Part shown: piece after piece, positions 19,644-29,249 of the stretch | Position numbering within the stretch: the stretch's first letter is position 1 | How the letters are laid out: every line of letters begins with the position of its first letter | NCBI GenBank assembly: GCA_029865225.1 | Contig: JAOUHJ010000034.1 | Location: forward strand, 1 to 33,520 | DNA: 33,520 bases | From: Nitrospira sp. | GTDB lineage: Bacteria > Nitrospirota > Nitrospiria > Nitrospirales > Nitrospiraceae | Direction: 5' to 3' | Notes under the pieces: model-generated | The model's database searches: none | What the model saw: only the letters and a program-made list of their open reading frames with translations | What the model was told of the DNA's origin: nothing | Made by a program: the position numbers and the translations under genes

Positions 19644-21068
19644 TCACGGCGGATCATTCAAAGTAGCAATGCGGAGGAAGTCGGCTTGTCCCGGGGGAGA
19701 GTATGGTGCCCCGGCCACGATCACTACCTTATTTCCGGCCATCACAATCCCTTGTTTGAAAGCCAGGTCCATTGCCGCCTTTATCATTGCATCAATCGAT
19801 GTGCATTCTTCTAACAGGAATGGGTGGACACCCCAGACCAGCATGAGCCGCCGCACGGTTTGGGGCACAGGGGTAACAGCGACAATCGGCTGGGCCGGCC
19901 GGTATTTCGCAACCAGCCGAGCCGTCTGGCCTGTCCGAGTACAGCAGATAATGGCTGTGGCTTTAGCCTGATGGGCCACGAGACTTGCGGCGTGGGCAAT
20001 AGATTCAGAGGCGGAAACGCGGTCGGTAGGGCAAAGAGATACGAAGGGTCGCCGGGCAACAAGTCGGTCCTCCGCTACCTCAGCAGTTTCTGCCAGAACC
20101 TTGACTGCCTCGACAGGATAAGCGCCTACGGCGCTTTCCTCGGAAAGCATCAAAGCATCGGACCCATCGAGCACCGCGTTAGCAATATCGGAGACTTCCG
20201 CGCGGCTGGGTCGAGGGTTTTCGACCATCGAGCGAAGCATCTGCGTAGCTGTGACCACGGGTTTGGCGGCCTGGTTCGCTTTGGAAATCAGTTCCTTCTG
20301 GATGTGAGGCACCTGCGTGATCGGAACTTCAATACCGAGATCACCGCGGGCAACCATAATGGAATCAGCCACAGCAAGAATGTCGGCTATTATGTCCAAC
20401 GACTCGAGCTTCTCGATTTTGGCCATTACGGGAAGGTTTGCTTGGCGGCCTGCAAGGAAGCTTCGGGCAGACGTAATATCAGCCGGAGAGCGGACAAAGG
20501 AAAGTGCAACCACATCCACACCTGCTTCAAGGCCGGCCAGAAGAAGCTTCTGGTCGTGCTCTGTGAAAGCGGACAAGCTTGAGCTTCCCCCTACCGCATT
20601 GACGCCTTTATGATTCGTCAGGACTCCACCGAGAACGACTCGGCACACGATCTCCCGTGGGGCGACTGTTTCGACCACGAACTCCACTGTCCCGTCGGCA
20701 AGTAGAATACTTTGACCTGGCCTCACTTCGTCCGGAAGTTTGGCATAGCTGACCGATGCGGATTCATGATCCCCGGTAATTTCCTCGGTTGTGAGGCGGA
20801 AACGATCTCCGGCATGAAGCTCGGCCGAGCCATTTTTGAACACGCCAAGCCGGATCTTGGGACCGGGGAGATCTTGAAGGATGGCAACAGCTTTTCCAGT
20901 CTCCTTCTCGACGACCCGGATGCGGCGTATGATGGACTGGTGTTCGCTTACCGTCCCGTGAGAGAAGTTGAGCCGAAAGACATCCGTGCCGGCCTCCACC
21001 AACTTGCGAAGCATCTCGGCCGATTCGGTAGCGGGACCAACGGTACAAATGATCTTTGTGCGACGCAT
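19644..21068 (-). CDS. pyk: Pyruvate kinase
   Basis: The enzyme transfers phosphate from PEP to ADP, the last step of glycolysis. The 474-residue length is standard. RRTKIICTVGPATES opens the barrel, NFSHG follows, VMAKIEKLES holds the catalytic Lys-Glu region, MVARGDLGIEVP is the metal and substrate loop, and RAEVSDIANAVLDGSDALML is the classical pyruvate kinase helix. The C-terminal allosteric domain ends with VVIVAGAPYSPPG. No strong ribosome site precedes the ATG, and a palindromic repeat lies just upstream at 21.1-21.2 kb. It opposes PEP synthase in direction of flux. Confidence 0.97.
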   Translation of the reverse strand: MRRTKIICTVGPATESAEMLRKLVEAGTDVFRLNFSHGTVSEHQSIIRRIRVVEKETGKAVAILQDLPGPKIRLGVFKNGSAELHAGDRFRLTTEEITGDHESASVSYAKLPDEVRPGQSILLADGTVEFVVETVAPREIVCRVVLGGVLTNHKGVNAVGGSSSLSAFTEHDQKLLLAGLEAGVDVVALSFVRSPADITSARSFLAGRQANLPVMAKIEKLESLDIIADILAVADSIMVARGDLGIEVPITQVPHIQKELISKANQAAKPVVTATQMLRSMVENPRPSRAEVSDIANAVLDGSDALMLSEESAVGAYPVEAVKVLAETAEVAEDRLVARRPFVSLCPTDRVSASESIAHAASLVAHQAKATAIICCTRTGQTARLVAKYRPAQPIVAVTPVPQTVRRLMLVWGVHPFLLEECTSIDAMIKAAMDLAFKQGIVMAGNKVVIVAGAPYSPPGQADFLRIATLNDPP

Positions 21069-21093
21069 GATGACAACCCGATCGCTCTAACAA

Positions 21094-21218
21094 GCTGCTG
21101 AACAACCGCCGTTCCCCCTTCGACAGGCTTCAGGGCCAACGGTCTGAGAGTTACCATTATTGAACTGTTCTCCGGTCATGCTGAGCCCGTCGAAACCTTC
21201 CGCGGTTGTTTCAACATC
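21094..21218. repeat. Long imperfect palindrome of REP type upstream of pyk
   Basis: The inner arms are TTCGACAGGCTTCAGG (from 21119) and CTGAGCCCGTCGAA (to 21194), which pair with one bulge, extended by AACGG and CCGGT. Outer arms, CTGAACAACCGCC (from 21098) and GCGGTTGTTTCAAC (to 21215), pair as well. Repeats with a TTCGACAGGCTCAGG core are, to my knowledge, common as dispersed palindromes in many bacterial genomes. No transposase is adjacent. It lies in the 240-base gap between the M48 gene and pyk and could act as a hairpin between the two transcripts. Confidence 0.6.
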
Positions 21219-21308
21219 CTGCGAAGGCGAATATAGCTGAGGCCGGAGACGTTCTCGTTCCTCAACAGATTGATCATTTTGGGGATTCGGGTACATACGA
21301 TCCTCTTG

Positions 21309-23264
21309 TTAGCCTTTGGCCATCTGGACAAACGGCGGGATCGGACAATCCAGCGTTTCGGCGATGGCACGGAGCAATTCGGCTTGACGTTCCTGGATCA
21401 CGCCGTCCGCGCCGACGACCTGCACGCAGGCTTCGAGGACATGCTTTTTGAGTTGCGGCGCGGCCAACGCGAGGCGATCGAGCGCGGTATCCAGTTGTTC
21501 CAGCCCAGATTCTGTGCGCGGCAAGAGCTTGAGCCCGTCGGCCTCCGCCCGCAGATGGGGCGCGCCCTTGCGGAATGCCTTTTCGACCTCGCCGGCCTCG
21601 CTGCTGCTGACGTGCGCCAGTGCCGAGAGCACGACGCTGCAATCCCGCACGAGCGGTTTGAGCGTGTGGTATTGAATCGAGGTCGGCCAGGTTTCACTCG
21701 ACTGCGACGCGAGGTGGCGGCGGACGATTTTCTGCAGGACGAATTCAAAGATGTCGATCTGCCCGTCGCCCTCTATCAGCCCTTGCAACGCGCAGCTGAA
21801 TTGCTTGAACTCGTCGGGCCGAAGGAGACCCAGCGCGGGCAAGGCGAGGTTCACGAGCGGCAGCCGCGCGCGCGCGGCGATAGGCGCGACGTCAGGCCAG
21901 AGCGCGGCGGTTTTTTCGCCACCCCCCGGCGCGGCCCGCGCGGCGAGTTCCGTGAGTTCCTTCGCGCGCAAGGCGCTGTCCGGGCTGAGGAGCATCGCAT
22001 AAACAAGCGCGGTGGCATCGAGCGGCTCGCGAGCAGCAGACCGAACCTTTTCCGAGAATGAATTCCGCAACTCCTCGGCGTAGCGCAAGTGCAGTGGCGT
22101 TGGCTGGCCCAGGGCCGGCAGCACGGCTCCCACTTGGACGACGTTGGCAGCGATACCGGCGGCGCCAGCCCGTGCGCCGGGCATCCCGGGAGTCGGCGGA
22201 AACGGAAATCGTGACGACGGCGGTTTCGCCGCCTTGCGCGGCGAATCTGCTTCTGCTGCGGTGACACTGCCGGGCTTGAATGTTCCGTCCCAGCCTGGAT
22301 CAATGGCGCGGATACGTTCGTCAAGCGGCGGGTGCGTGGCCAGCAACCCGAGAAACGGCTTGCCCAGGCCGTTGCCGAAGAACATGTGACTGGCTTCCCC
22401 GGCGTGGGCGGATTCGATCTTCGAGCCGGCACCGCCAATTTTTTGTAGCGCCCCGGAAAGCCCCGCGGGGTTGCGGGTGAACTGAACCGAAGAAGCATCG
22501 GCCAGAAATTCCCGTTGCCGGCTGAGTGCAGCCTGGATGAGCCGGCCAAAGAATACACCGATCGCGCCGATCACGATCAGGGCAAGCCCCAAGAGCATCA
22601 GTGGATTCCTGTCTCGGCTGCGGCTGCGCGAGTAGAGCAGGACTCGGCCAATCACCGCGAGACACAGGATGCCGAAGAGGACTCCGATGAGGCGCAGATT
22701 CAGACGCATGTCGCCATTGAGGATATGACTAAACTCGTGGCCGATGACGCCTTGCAACTCATCACGGTTGAGCCATGTCATGCAATCGCGCGTGACGCCG
22801 ATGGCGGCGTCGCTCGGCGAGTGGCCGGCAGCAAAGGCGTTGATGCCTTCTTCGTTGTCGAGCACATAAATCTTGGGGATGGGCACGCCGGAGGCAATGG
22901 CCATTTCCTCGATCACGTTCTGGAGTTTACGCTCATCAGGATGGGACGTGTTGGGGCCGACGAGCCGTCCGCCGAGCATCTCGGCGACGGCACTGCCGCC
23001 CCTGGCCAAAGCGGCAGTTTTGTAGAGGCTGCCAATGACGACGACACTGAGCGTGCCGAGCACGACGTAGAGGAACAGCTCGGGATCCCACAGGAGGAGC
23101 GGGGGCGGCGGACCGCCAGGCTGCTGTTGGGAGTTGGCACCGTAGAAAATCAGCAGACTGGCGACATACACCGACGCAATGATGCACACGACGGCGAGCG
23201 CGAAGTACGTCACCAGCAGCTTCGTGTTCTTCCTGGCTTTGTCCTGATGTTCAAAAAAATCCAT
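21309..23264 (-). CDS. M48-family membrane metalloprotease (HtpX-like) with long C-terminal extension
   Basis: A 651-residue zinc protease, about twice the size of HtpX (about 290). Two helices (about residues 15-43 and 62-82) precede the active site VIGHEFSHILNGD, with HEFSH at 176-180; two more helices follow, and the third ligand Glu is in REFLADASSVQFTRNP. This half would degrade misfolded membrane proteins. The second half, from about residue 300, is soluble and largely helical, starting with a low-complexity Pro-rich linker (PPSSRFPFPPTPGMPG); I recognise no domain. It starts 14 bases after the LemA gene, a common pairing of LemA with M48 proteases, and the two are likely co-transcribed. 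Confidence 0.92.
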   Translation of the reverse strand: MDFFEHQDKARKNTKLLVTYFALAVVCIIASVYVASLLIFYGANSQQQPGGPPPPLLLWDPELFLYVVLGTLSVVVIGSLYKTAALARGGSAVAEMLGGRLVGPNTSHPDERKLQNVIEEMAIASGVPIPKIYVLDNEEGINAFAAGHSPSDAAIGVTRDCMTWLNRDELQGVIGHEFSHILNGDMRLNLRLIGVLFGILCLAVIGRVLLYSRSRSRDRNPLMLLGLALIVIGAIGVFFGRLIQAALSRQREFLADASSVQFTRNPAGLSGALQKIGGAGSKIESAHAGEASHMFFGNGLGKPFLGLLATHPPLDERIRAIDPGWDGTFKPGSVTAAEADSPRKAAKPPSSRFPFPPTPGMPGARAGAAGIAANVVQVGAVLPALGQPTPLHLRYAEELRNSFSEKVRSAAREPLDATALVYAMLLSPDSALRAKELTELAARAAPGGGEKTAALWPDVAPIAARARLPLVNLALPALGLLRPDEFKQFSCALQGLIEGDGQIDIFEFVLQKIVRRHLASQSSETWPTSIQYHTLKPLVRDCSVVLSALAHVSSSEAGEVEKAFRKGAPHLRAEADGLKLLPRTESGLEQLDTALDRLALAAPQLKKHVLEACVQVVGADGVIQERQAELLRAIAETLDCPIPPFVQMAKG

Positions 23265-23278
23265 GGGCTAACCCTTCA

Positions 23279-23881
23279 TCAAGAGAACGACACCCTCGTC
23301 GCCTCGCGTTGCTCCGGATTCTCGATGGCGAACAGCTCGGCGGCGGTGAAGTCAAACGTGCCGGCGATGATGCTGCTGGGAAACACTTCCCGCTGCGTGT
23401 TGTAGGCCATCACCGAGTCGTTATAGGCCTGGCGGGAAAATGAGACTTTGTTCTCCGTCGAGGTCAGTTCTTCCATCAGGCTCAATATGGTCGTGTTCGC
23501 TTTGAGGTCGGGATACGCCTCGGAGAGCGCGAACAGCCGGCCGAGGGTGCCGGCGAGCGTGCCTTCGGCGCTGGCGAGTTGCTTCATCGCAGCCGGGTCG
23601 CCAGGATTGGCGGCCGCGCCTGTGTTGGCGGCCGCCGCCGCATTGCGCGCGGCGATGACGGCTTCGAGCGTGCCACGTTCGTGTTGGAGGTAGCCCTTAA
23701 CGGTCTCGACCAGATTCGGAATCAGGTCGTAGCGCCGCTTGAGCTGCACGTCAATTTGCGCATAGGCGTTTTTGAACCGATTACGCAGCGCGACGAGTTT
23801 GTTGTAGATGCCGACAACGAACATCGCGGCGACCAATACCATCGCAGCGAGCACGATGATGACGATTAGGAGGGGATTCAT
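23279..23881 (-). CDS. lemA: LemA family protein
   Basis: A 200-residue protein with one N-terminal membrane helix (residues 2-25, LLIVIIVLAAMVLVAAMFVV) and a helical bundle outside. The signature is clear: YNKLVALRNRFKNAYAQIDVQLKRRYDLIPNLVETVKGY in order, then ALSEAYPDLKANTTIL and ELTSTENKVSFSRQAYND. An Ala/Gly insert (AAAANTGAAANPGD) sits mid-protein. LemA proteins are envelope proteins of unclear function that are often encoded beside M48 proteases, as here. AAAGGAG lies 10 bases before the ATG. Confidence 0.95.
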   Translation of the reverse strand: MNPLLIVIIVLAAMVLVAAMFVVGIYNKLVALRNRFKNAYAQIDVQLKRRYDLIPNLVETVKGYLQHERGTLEAVIAARNAAAAANTGAAANPGDPAAMKQLASAEGTLAGTLGRLFALSEAYPDLKANTTILSLMEELTSTENKVSFSRQAYNDSVMAYNTQREVFPSSIIAGTFDFTAAELFAIENPEQREATRVSFS

Positions 23882-24051
23882 AGCATTCTAGCTCCTTTGC
23901 CGATTTCAAAAGGTTGATGGACCGGTGTCAGCTCGTATTTTCTTCCGTCGGGATGCTTCCTTCTTGGTTGTTGTCACTGTCTTTCTAATTGCGGTTTTCA
24001 CCTTTGTTTCGTTTTAATCCAAATTCGTGTCCCCGTCCTTTACTAGCTTGG

Positions 24052-24479
24052 TCAATTCTTCAGGCTCAGCAGTCGCGCATTGATGGCCACAATCACCGTG
24101 CTCGCTGACATCAGCACCGCGGCGCAGCTGTAGAGGTAGGCGGTAGTGATGGCGACGGCGACCAGCGTCATCATTACGGGCTGACGCGAGGCCAGCTCTC
24201 CATACAGCCCTTTGAGAAACGGCCAGCCGCCATAGAAGAATACGACGGTCGAAAGCCCGAACAGAACGTAGAGATCGCCAGCAAAGCCGATGGCCTCGCG
24301 CAATCCCACCACTTCTTTTGCAGCACAGGGGAAAGACCCAGAATCGGCAGTGTCAGGACCAGCGAGATCCAGAACCGTTTCCGAAAGTCCGCCGCCATGT
24401 GGGCATGATGATCGTGGTGCTCGTGAGGCTCTCGCTTCGCTGCAGACTTCATCCCGTGCTTGTCGGCGTTCGACTTCAT
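24052..24479 (-). pseudogene. Copper-type P1B ATPase reduced to its two ends
   Basis: From the ATG at 24479 a His-rich start (EHHDHHAHMAADFRKRFWIS) and helix LVLTLPILGLSPVLQK follow the CopB pattern of heavy-metal P1B ATPases. A frameshift near 24310 moves the similarity to GLREAIGFAGDLYVLFGLST and GGWPFLKGLYGELASRQP. After TTAYLYSCAA (near 24115) the sequence jumps to LMSASTVIVAINARLL, the last-helix motif of these pumps, and stops at 24052. Intact members have 650 to 750 residues; the actuator, phosphorylation (DKTGT) and ATP domains are missing. The His-rich tip would bind copper or silver in an intact protein. Confidence 0.82.
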
Positions 24480-24495
24480 GGACCACCCTCCATTG

Positions 24496-27400
24496 TCAGG
24501 AGACTTCCGGAGAAGCCGGGGGTTCTTTGAACGATAACTCGAACTCGCGGGTCGTGCCGCTGACGAATTCGTCGACCTTGTCGTCGACGCACAGGGCAAT
24601 CGGCGCCGCCACGCCATCACGCCCGCGGACCGTAAGCGAGTCACGCGTCAGCCGCAGATCAAGTGCGTGCCCGCGATAGCGAATGCGCATGTCAAGGCGT
24701 TTCATTTCCTGCGGCAATTCCGGATTGAGTCGCAGCACATCGCCTCTCGCTTCGATGCCGGTTGATACGCGCTGTACCAGATCCACCGCACCCGCCATGG
24801 CCCCGAGGTGCACGCCCTCCGCCGTGGTGCCTTGCTGGATATCGCTGAAGTCGCTTTGCAGCGCTTGCGCGAAAAACTCCATCGCGCGCGGGCGGTCGGA
24901 CCGCGCCAGCACCCAGGCATGGACCACCCGGGACAAGGTGGAGCCATGGGACGAGTGCCCGATGTAATAATCAACATTGCGCGGGATGGTTTCATATTCG
25001 AACGGATAGCCTAGCCGTTCGAACAATTCGCCCAGCTCCTCGGAGGAAAACAGATAAAACAACATCAAGACATCGGCCTGTTTCGACACCTTGTAGCGGT
25101 TGACATTGTCGCCCTCCGCCTCGAGGATGAGATCGAGACGCTGGATGTTGTCGTAGCGGGTCCGGTAGGCCTCCCAATCGAGCTCACGCAATGTTTGGTA
25201 GCCCTCGAACTGGCTAATGATCCCGTCGTCGTGAAACGGAACATACATCCTGCGACTGATGTCGTCCCAGCATTTGATTTTCTCCGCCGACAGGTCAAGC
25301 TGAGCCGTGAGCTCGGCGCGCCGCACGTCGGACAGCAGATCGAGTACCTCCAACGCGCAGCACAGCACCCACACGGCCATGATGTTGGTATAGGCGTTGT
25401 TGTTGAGGCCGGGTGTTGCGGCATCCGGATAGCCGTCATGGAATTCGTCCGGCCCCATCACGCCGTGGATCTCGTAACGTCCGCGCTCGTCATTGAAACT
25501 TGCGAGGCTTGACCAGAAGCGAGCGATCTCGAGAATCAGCTCGGCGCCGTATGAGTGCAAGAACTCCACATCACGGGTGACTTGGAAATACTGCCAGACG
25601 TTAAAGGCCACGGCGCTGCCGACGTGGCGCTGTAAGTAGGAATTGTCCCGTACCCAGCGCTGTGAACGCGGGTTCAGGTTGCATTCTTGGGTTTCCTCCT
25701 GTCCGTCGCTGCCACTCTGCCAGGGGAACATCGCCCCCTGGTATCCGGCGCTGCGGGCGGCAGTGCGCGCTTCGCCCAGGCGACAGTAGCGGTACATCAG
25801 CAGCGCCCGGGTGATTTCAGGCATGCGAAAGTTGAAGAACGGAAAGATGAACAATTCATCCCAGAATATGTGGCCCTGATAGGCTTCGCCGGTCCAGGCC
25901 CGTGCGGGCACGCCGATATCGAGTCCGATGGATTTGGGCGAGACGGCCTGCAGCAGGTGAAACATGTTCAAGCGAAGCAGCATCGAGACGTTCATCTTGA
26001 ACCCGGGATCGGCTGGCAGGATATGGACGTCAAAGCGACGCCACAAGTGCTTCCAGGCCAGCACATGATCCGCCATCACGGCATCGAAGCGGTCGGCGCG
26101 CGCCACGGCCTTGCGCGCCTCCAGACCGCATTCGGAGATGGCATGATCTCGCGAGGTGTAAAAAGAGGCCAGCTTCTCCAGCACAAGCGTCGCGCCTTGC
26201 TTGAGGTCGACCCTCAGTTCCTGCCCGATGTATCCCGATCCCTCAATCACCCGACGCCGCACATCGACAGGTTTTCCGTCGAGGAACGCGCGCGTTCGCG
26301 CCGCCTGCGCGGCATGAATATTCGACTGACAGGTGCGCATCAGCAGGTATACGCCGTCCTCGCCGACGACCCCGCTGGCCACTGGCTCCAAGTGTTTGTT
26401 GTTGAATTTGCGATAGAGCTTCGCGCCCGCGTTTACGATGCGACCGTCAATCGCCGAACGCACCGTGACGCCAGCGGACCAGTTGTCGGCGGTCAGCGAC
26501 ACTTCCAGCGCGCTCATATGCATGTCCGCCATCGAGACCAGGCGCCGCTCGCGGAGGGTGCTGCGCCGCCCCTGTCCGTCCTCGAAGCTGATGCTGCGCA
26601 ACAGCATGCCGTGCCGAAGATCAAGTTCCTGGCGGTAGGACAGGATTGTGACCGCTCTCGCATCGAACCAGTTCTCGTCGGCGATGCGCCACCCGAGTGC
26701 GAGCCAGTTGGGGAGATTGACGAGATCCTCGTTCTCAACCACCCGGCCGGCGATGTCGGTACGCAACCGGTTGTAGCCGCCGGCGAGGTAGGTCCCCGGA
26801 TAGTGGATGTCATCCGCCACCGACCAGGCGGCGGCACCCCGCGTCGCGAAGTAGCCATTTCCCAGTGTGCACAAGGCTTCGCGAACACCCTCTTGTGCCG
26901 GATCGAACCCCTCAAACACCAGTGACCACGCGGAAGCCGGTTCCACTGCCACACGGACTTGCGCCAGATTGGTCACCACGACATCGGCACCGGCATCACG
27001 AAGCGCCTGCGCCTGCCCGCGGCGATCGACGCCGATGACGCAGCCGAATCGGCCGGCGCGCCCGGCCTTGACGCCGGCGATCGCGTCTTCCACAACAACG
27101 ATACGCGAAGGCTCTACCCCGATGCGCCGTGCCGCCTCCAGAAACGCATCCGGTGCCGGCTTCCCCTTGAGTGTGAGCCGGGTGATGTCTGTTCCGTCCA
27201 CTCGCACGTCGAACAACTGCGCGATTCCTGCCGCCTTGAGCACCGCTGCGCAGTTGTTGCTGGAGGACACGACAGCGGTCTTGATCTCCTGCGCCCGGAG
27301 TTTACGTACCAGCGCAATTGCCGCCTCATAGGGTTCGACGCCGTGCTGCTCCAGGTACTGCAGGAAATATCGGTCTTTTCGATTGCCCAACGCCCGCACG

Positions 27401-27696
27401 CTGTGCACGTCGGGGCCGTCTTCGGATGCACCCAACGGCAATGCGATCCCACGTGACTGGAGGAAGGCTGCCACGCCGTCGTAACGCAGCTTGCCATCGA
27501 CGTAGCGCGAGTAGTCGGTGGCAATATCAAATGGTACGAACGACTCACCTGCCTGAGTGGCGCGCTGTTCGAGAAAACTGTCGAACAGTTTTTTCCAGGC
27601 CGAGGCATGTACGCTCGCCGTCCTGGTCAACACCCCATCGAGATCGAACAACACCGCGTCATAGTCCCGCGGGGAGAGTGTGATAACGGCTATCAT
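24496..27696 (-). CDS. Beta-phosphoglucomutase / GH65 disaccharide phosphorylase fusion
   Basis: A 1066-residue fusion. Residues 1-240 form a HAD-type beta-phosphoglucomutase: nucleophile motif FDLDGVLTRTA (Asp18), VVSSSNN, and VVVEDAIAGVKAGRAG. The remainder is a GH65 protein with an N-terminal beta domain, the (alpha/alpha)6 catalytic barrel and a small C-terminal domain. GHIFWDELFIFPFF marks the barrel, and Glu751 in GPDEFHDGYPD is the expected general acid, followed by NNNAYTN. GH65 phosphorylases split trehalose, maltose or kojibiose to beta-glucose-1-phosphate, which the mutase half would turn into glucose-6-phosphate for the nearby zwf. Substrate is not settled; trehalose fits the TreT-like gene. 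GGGGGA lies 5 bases before the ATG. Confidence 0.93.
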   Translation of the reverse strand: MIAVITLSPRDYDAVLFDLDGVLTRTASVHASAWKKLFDSFLEQRATQAGESFVPFDIATDYSRYVDGKLRYDGVAAFLQSRGIALPLGASEDGPDVHSVRALGNRKDRYFLQYLEQHGVEPYEAAIALVRKLRAQEIKTAVVSSSNNCAAVLKAAGIAQLFDVRVDGTDITRLTLKGKPAPDAFLEAARRIGVEPSRIVVVEDAIAGVKAGRAGRFGCVIGVDRRGQAQALRDAGADVVVTNLAQVRVAVEPASAWSLVFEGFDPAQEGVREALCTLGNGYFATRGAAAWSVADDIHYPGTYLAGGYNRLRTDIAGRVVENEDLVNLPNWLALGWRIADENWFDARAVTILSYRQELDLRHGMLLRSISFEDGQGRRSTLRERRLVSMADMHMSALEVSLTADNWSAGVTVRSAIDGRIVNAGAKLYRKFNNKHLEPVASGVVGEDGVYLLMRTCQSNIHAAQAARTRAFLDGKPVDVRRRVIEGSGYIGQELRVDLKQGATLVLEKLASFYTSRDHAISECGLEARKAVARADRFDAVMADHVLAWKHLWRRFDVHILPADPGFKMNVSMLLRLNMFHLLQAVSPKSIGLDIGVPARAWTGEAYQGHIFWDELFIFPFFNFRMPEITRALLMYRYCRLGEARTAARSAGYQGAMFPWQSGSDGQEETQECNLNPRSQRWVRDNSYLQRHVGSAVAFNVWQYFQVTRDVEFLHSYGAELILEIARFWSSLASFNDERGRYEIHGVMGPDEFHDGYPDAATPGLNNNAYTNIMAVWVLCCALEVLDLLSDVRRAELTAQLDLSAEKIKCWDDISRRMYVPFHDDGIISQFEGYQTLRELDWEAYRTRYDNIQRLDLILEAEGDNVNRYKVSKQADVLMLFYLFSSEELGELFERLGYPFEYETIPRNVDYYIGHSSHGSTLSRVVHAWVLARSDRPRAMEFFAQALQSDFSDIQQGTTAEGVHLGAMAGAVDLVQRVSTGIEARGDVLRLNPELPQEMKRLDMRIRYRGHALDLRLTRDSLTVRGRDGVAAPIALCVDDKVDEFVSGTTREFELSFKEPPASPEVS

Positions 27697-27805
27697 GGAG
27701 TCCCCCGTCTAACGCTCCCAGCACGGAAGACCGCACTTGAATCCCCTTCGTTCAGGGCAACGATCCATTTCACGGCAAAGCATAGCAGCGCCTCGTTCGC
27801 TGCTG

Positions 27806-29239
27806 TCACTTTGTCGCCTTCACCAGTATGGGGTTGTGCCAACTGCTGTCTGCCGCAATGAGCGCGTCAGCTTGTTTCGGGCCCCAGCTGCCAGGCTTGT
27901 AGTGGTGAGCCCGGTGGTGCGTGCTGAGAACTGGATCGACCACGGCCCAGGCGGACTCAATCGCCTCCTCACGGGCAAAAAGCGCCCCGTTGCCGGCCAT
28001 GGCGTCGCTCAGGAGCCGCTCGTAGGCTGTTTCCTTTCCCGGCTGTTCATCCAGCAAATAGAGCTCGTGCTGGTCGCCGACGAACTCCTTCCCTCGACGC
28101 TTGACGCGAGCGGCGAGGGCGACGGCGGAGTTGGGGGAGAGCCGGAAACGCAGATAATTCGCCCGCTCGTCCACCGCCGATGAATCGTCGAACAGTCTTT
28201 GCGGTGGTGGCTTAAACTCGACCAGGACCTCGGCGACTGTGGCAGCCAGACATTTGCCTGAACGCACGTACCACGGCACGCCTTCCCAGCGCCACGAATC
28301 AATGAACAGCCGCAGGGCGCAGAACGTCTCGACGTCCGAGCCCTTCGCCACGCCCGGCTCATTTCGGTAGCCAGCGTACTGACCGCGCACCACGTCGTCC
28401 GGCTGCAGGGGGCGCATGGCTTGGAACACCTTGGTTTTCTCGCTATGAACGGCGCCGAAGCCCTGATAGGCCGGCGCCTCCATGGCCAGCAGCGCGACGA
28501 TCTGGAACAGATGGTTCTGGACGACGTCGCGCAGACAGCCGGCACTTTCGTAAAACGCGCCACGGCCCTTTACGCCAAAATCTTCGGACAAGGTAATCTG
28601 AATACTGGCCACATAGTTGCGGTTCCAGATCGGTTCGAGGAAGGAATTGGCGAAACGGAAATAGAGGACATTCATGATCGCTTCCTTCCCAAGATAGTGA
28701 TCAATGCGGAAGATTGAATCTTCCGCGAACGCCGACAGCGCAATTCGATTGAGCTCACGCGCGGAGGCCAGATCACGCCCGAACGGTTTTTCGACGACGA
28801 TCCGCCCATGCTCGGCCAGCCCTGCAGCGTCGAGCCCTTTGATAACCGCGGCAAACAGCGCGGGTGGAATTGCGAGGTAATGTACCGGAGACCGGGCGCT
28901 GCCCAGCGCCTTTTTGAGTGCGGTAAAAGTCTTCAGCTTTTCGTAGTCGCCACGCACATAGCGAAGCAGGGAGAAAAGACGATCAAGGGCTGATGGGTCA
29001 TCGATCCCGCCTGACTTCATGATGGCGTCCCTGGCCCGATTGCGTAGCTCATCCAAGCTCACCTTGGATGTGGCGACGCCGACCACCGGAACGTTGAGGC
29101 CGCCTCGCTTCGCCATTGCGTAGAGCGCCGGAAAGATCTTCTTATGGGTAAGATCACCCGTCACGCCGAACAACACCAGTGCGTCGGATTGCGTTGCGTC
29201 GTCGTAGTCCTTCTCAGTGTTCCTTTTTCTTTTCATCAT
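27806..29239 (-). CDS. zwf: Glucose-6-phosphate 1-dehydrogenase
   Basis: The enzyme oxidises glucose-6-phosphate to 6-phosphogluconolactone with NADP, first step of the oxidative pentose-phosphate route. From the ATG at 29239 it has 477 residues. NADP-binding GVTGDL is at 25-30, EKPFG at 150-154 and the substrate-binding and catalytic RIDHYLGKE at 178-186. A GTG nine bases upstream could add three residues; neither start has a good ribosome site, which may reflect loss of the natural upstream gene. That upstream gene seems to have been a 6-phosphogluconate dehydrogenase, whose tail ends 10 bases before the start. 109 bases separate it from the GH65 fusion downstream. Confidence 0.96.
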   Translation of the reverse strand: MMKRKRNTEKDYDDATQSDALVLFGVTGDLTHKKIFPALYAMAKRGGLNVPVVGVATSKVSLDELRNRARDAIMKSGGIDDPSALDRLFSLLRYVRGDYEKLKTFTALKKALGSARSPVHYLAIPPALFAAVIKGLDAAGLAEHGRIVVEKPFGRDLASARELNRIALSAFAEDSIFRIDHYLGKEAIMNVLYFRFANSFLEPIWNRNYVASIQITLSEDFGVKGRGAFYESAGCLRDVVQNHLFQIVALLAMEAPAYQGFGAVHSEKTKVFQAMRPLQPDDVVRGQYAGYRNEPGVAKGSDVETFCALRLFIDSWRWEGVPWYVRSGKCLAATVAEVLVEFKPPPQRLFDDSSAVDERANYLRFRLSPNSAVALAARVKRRGKEFVGDQHELYLLDEQPGKETAYERLLSDAMAGNGALFAREEAIESAWAVVDPVLSTHHRAHHYKPGSWGPKQADALIAADSSWHNPILVKATK

Positions 29240-29249
29240 GTCCGCCACA

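Noticed and set aside
25687-26925. A 412-residue plus-strand open frame opposite the GH65 fusion
   Set aside because: It is antisense to a clear catalytic domain and its sequence (many His, Arg, Gly, Gln) has no family resemblance.
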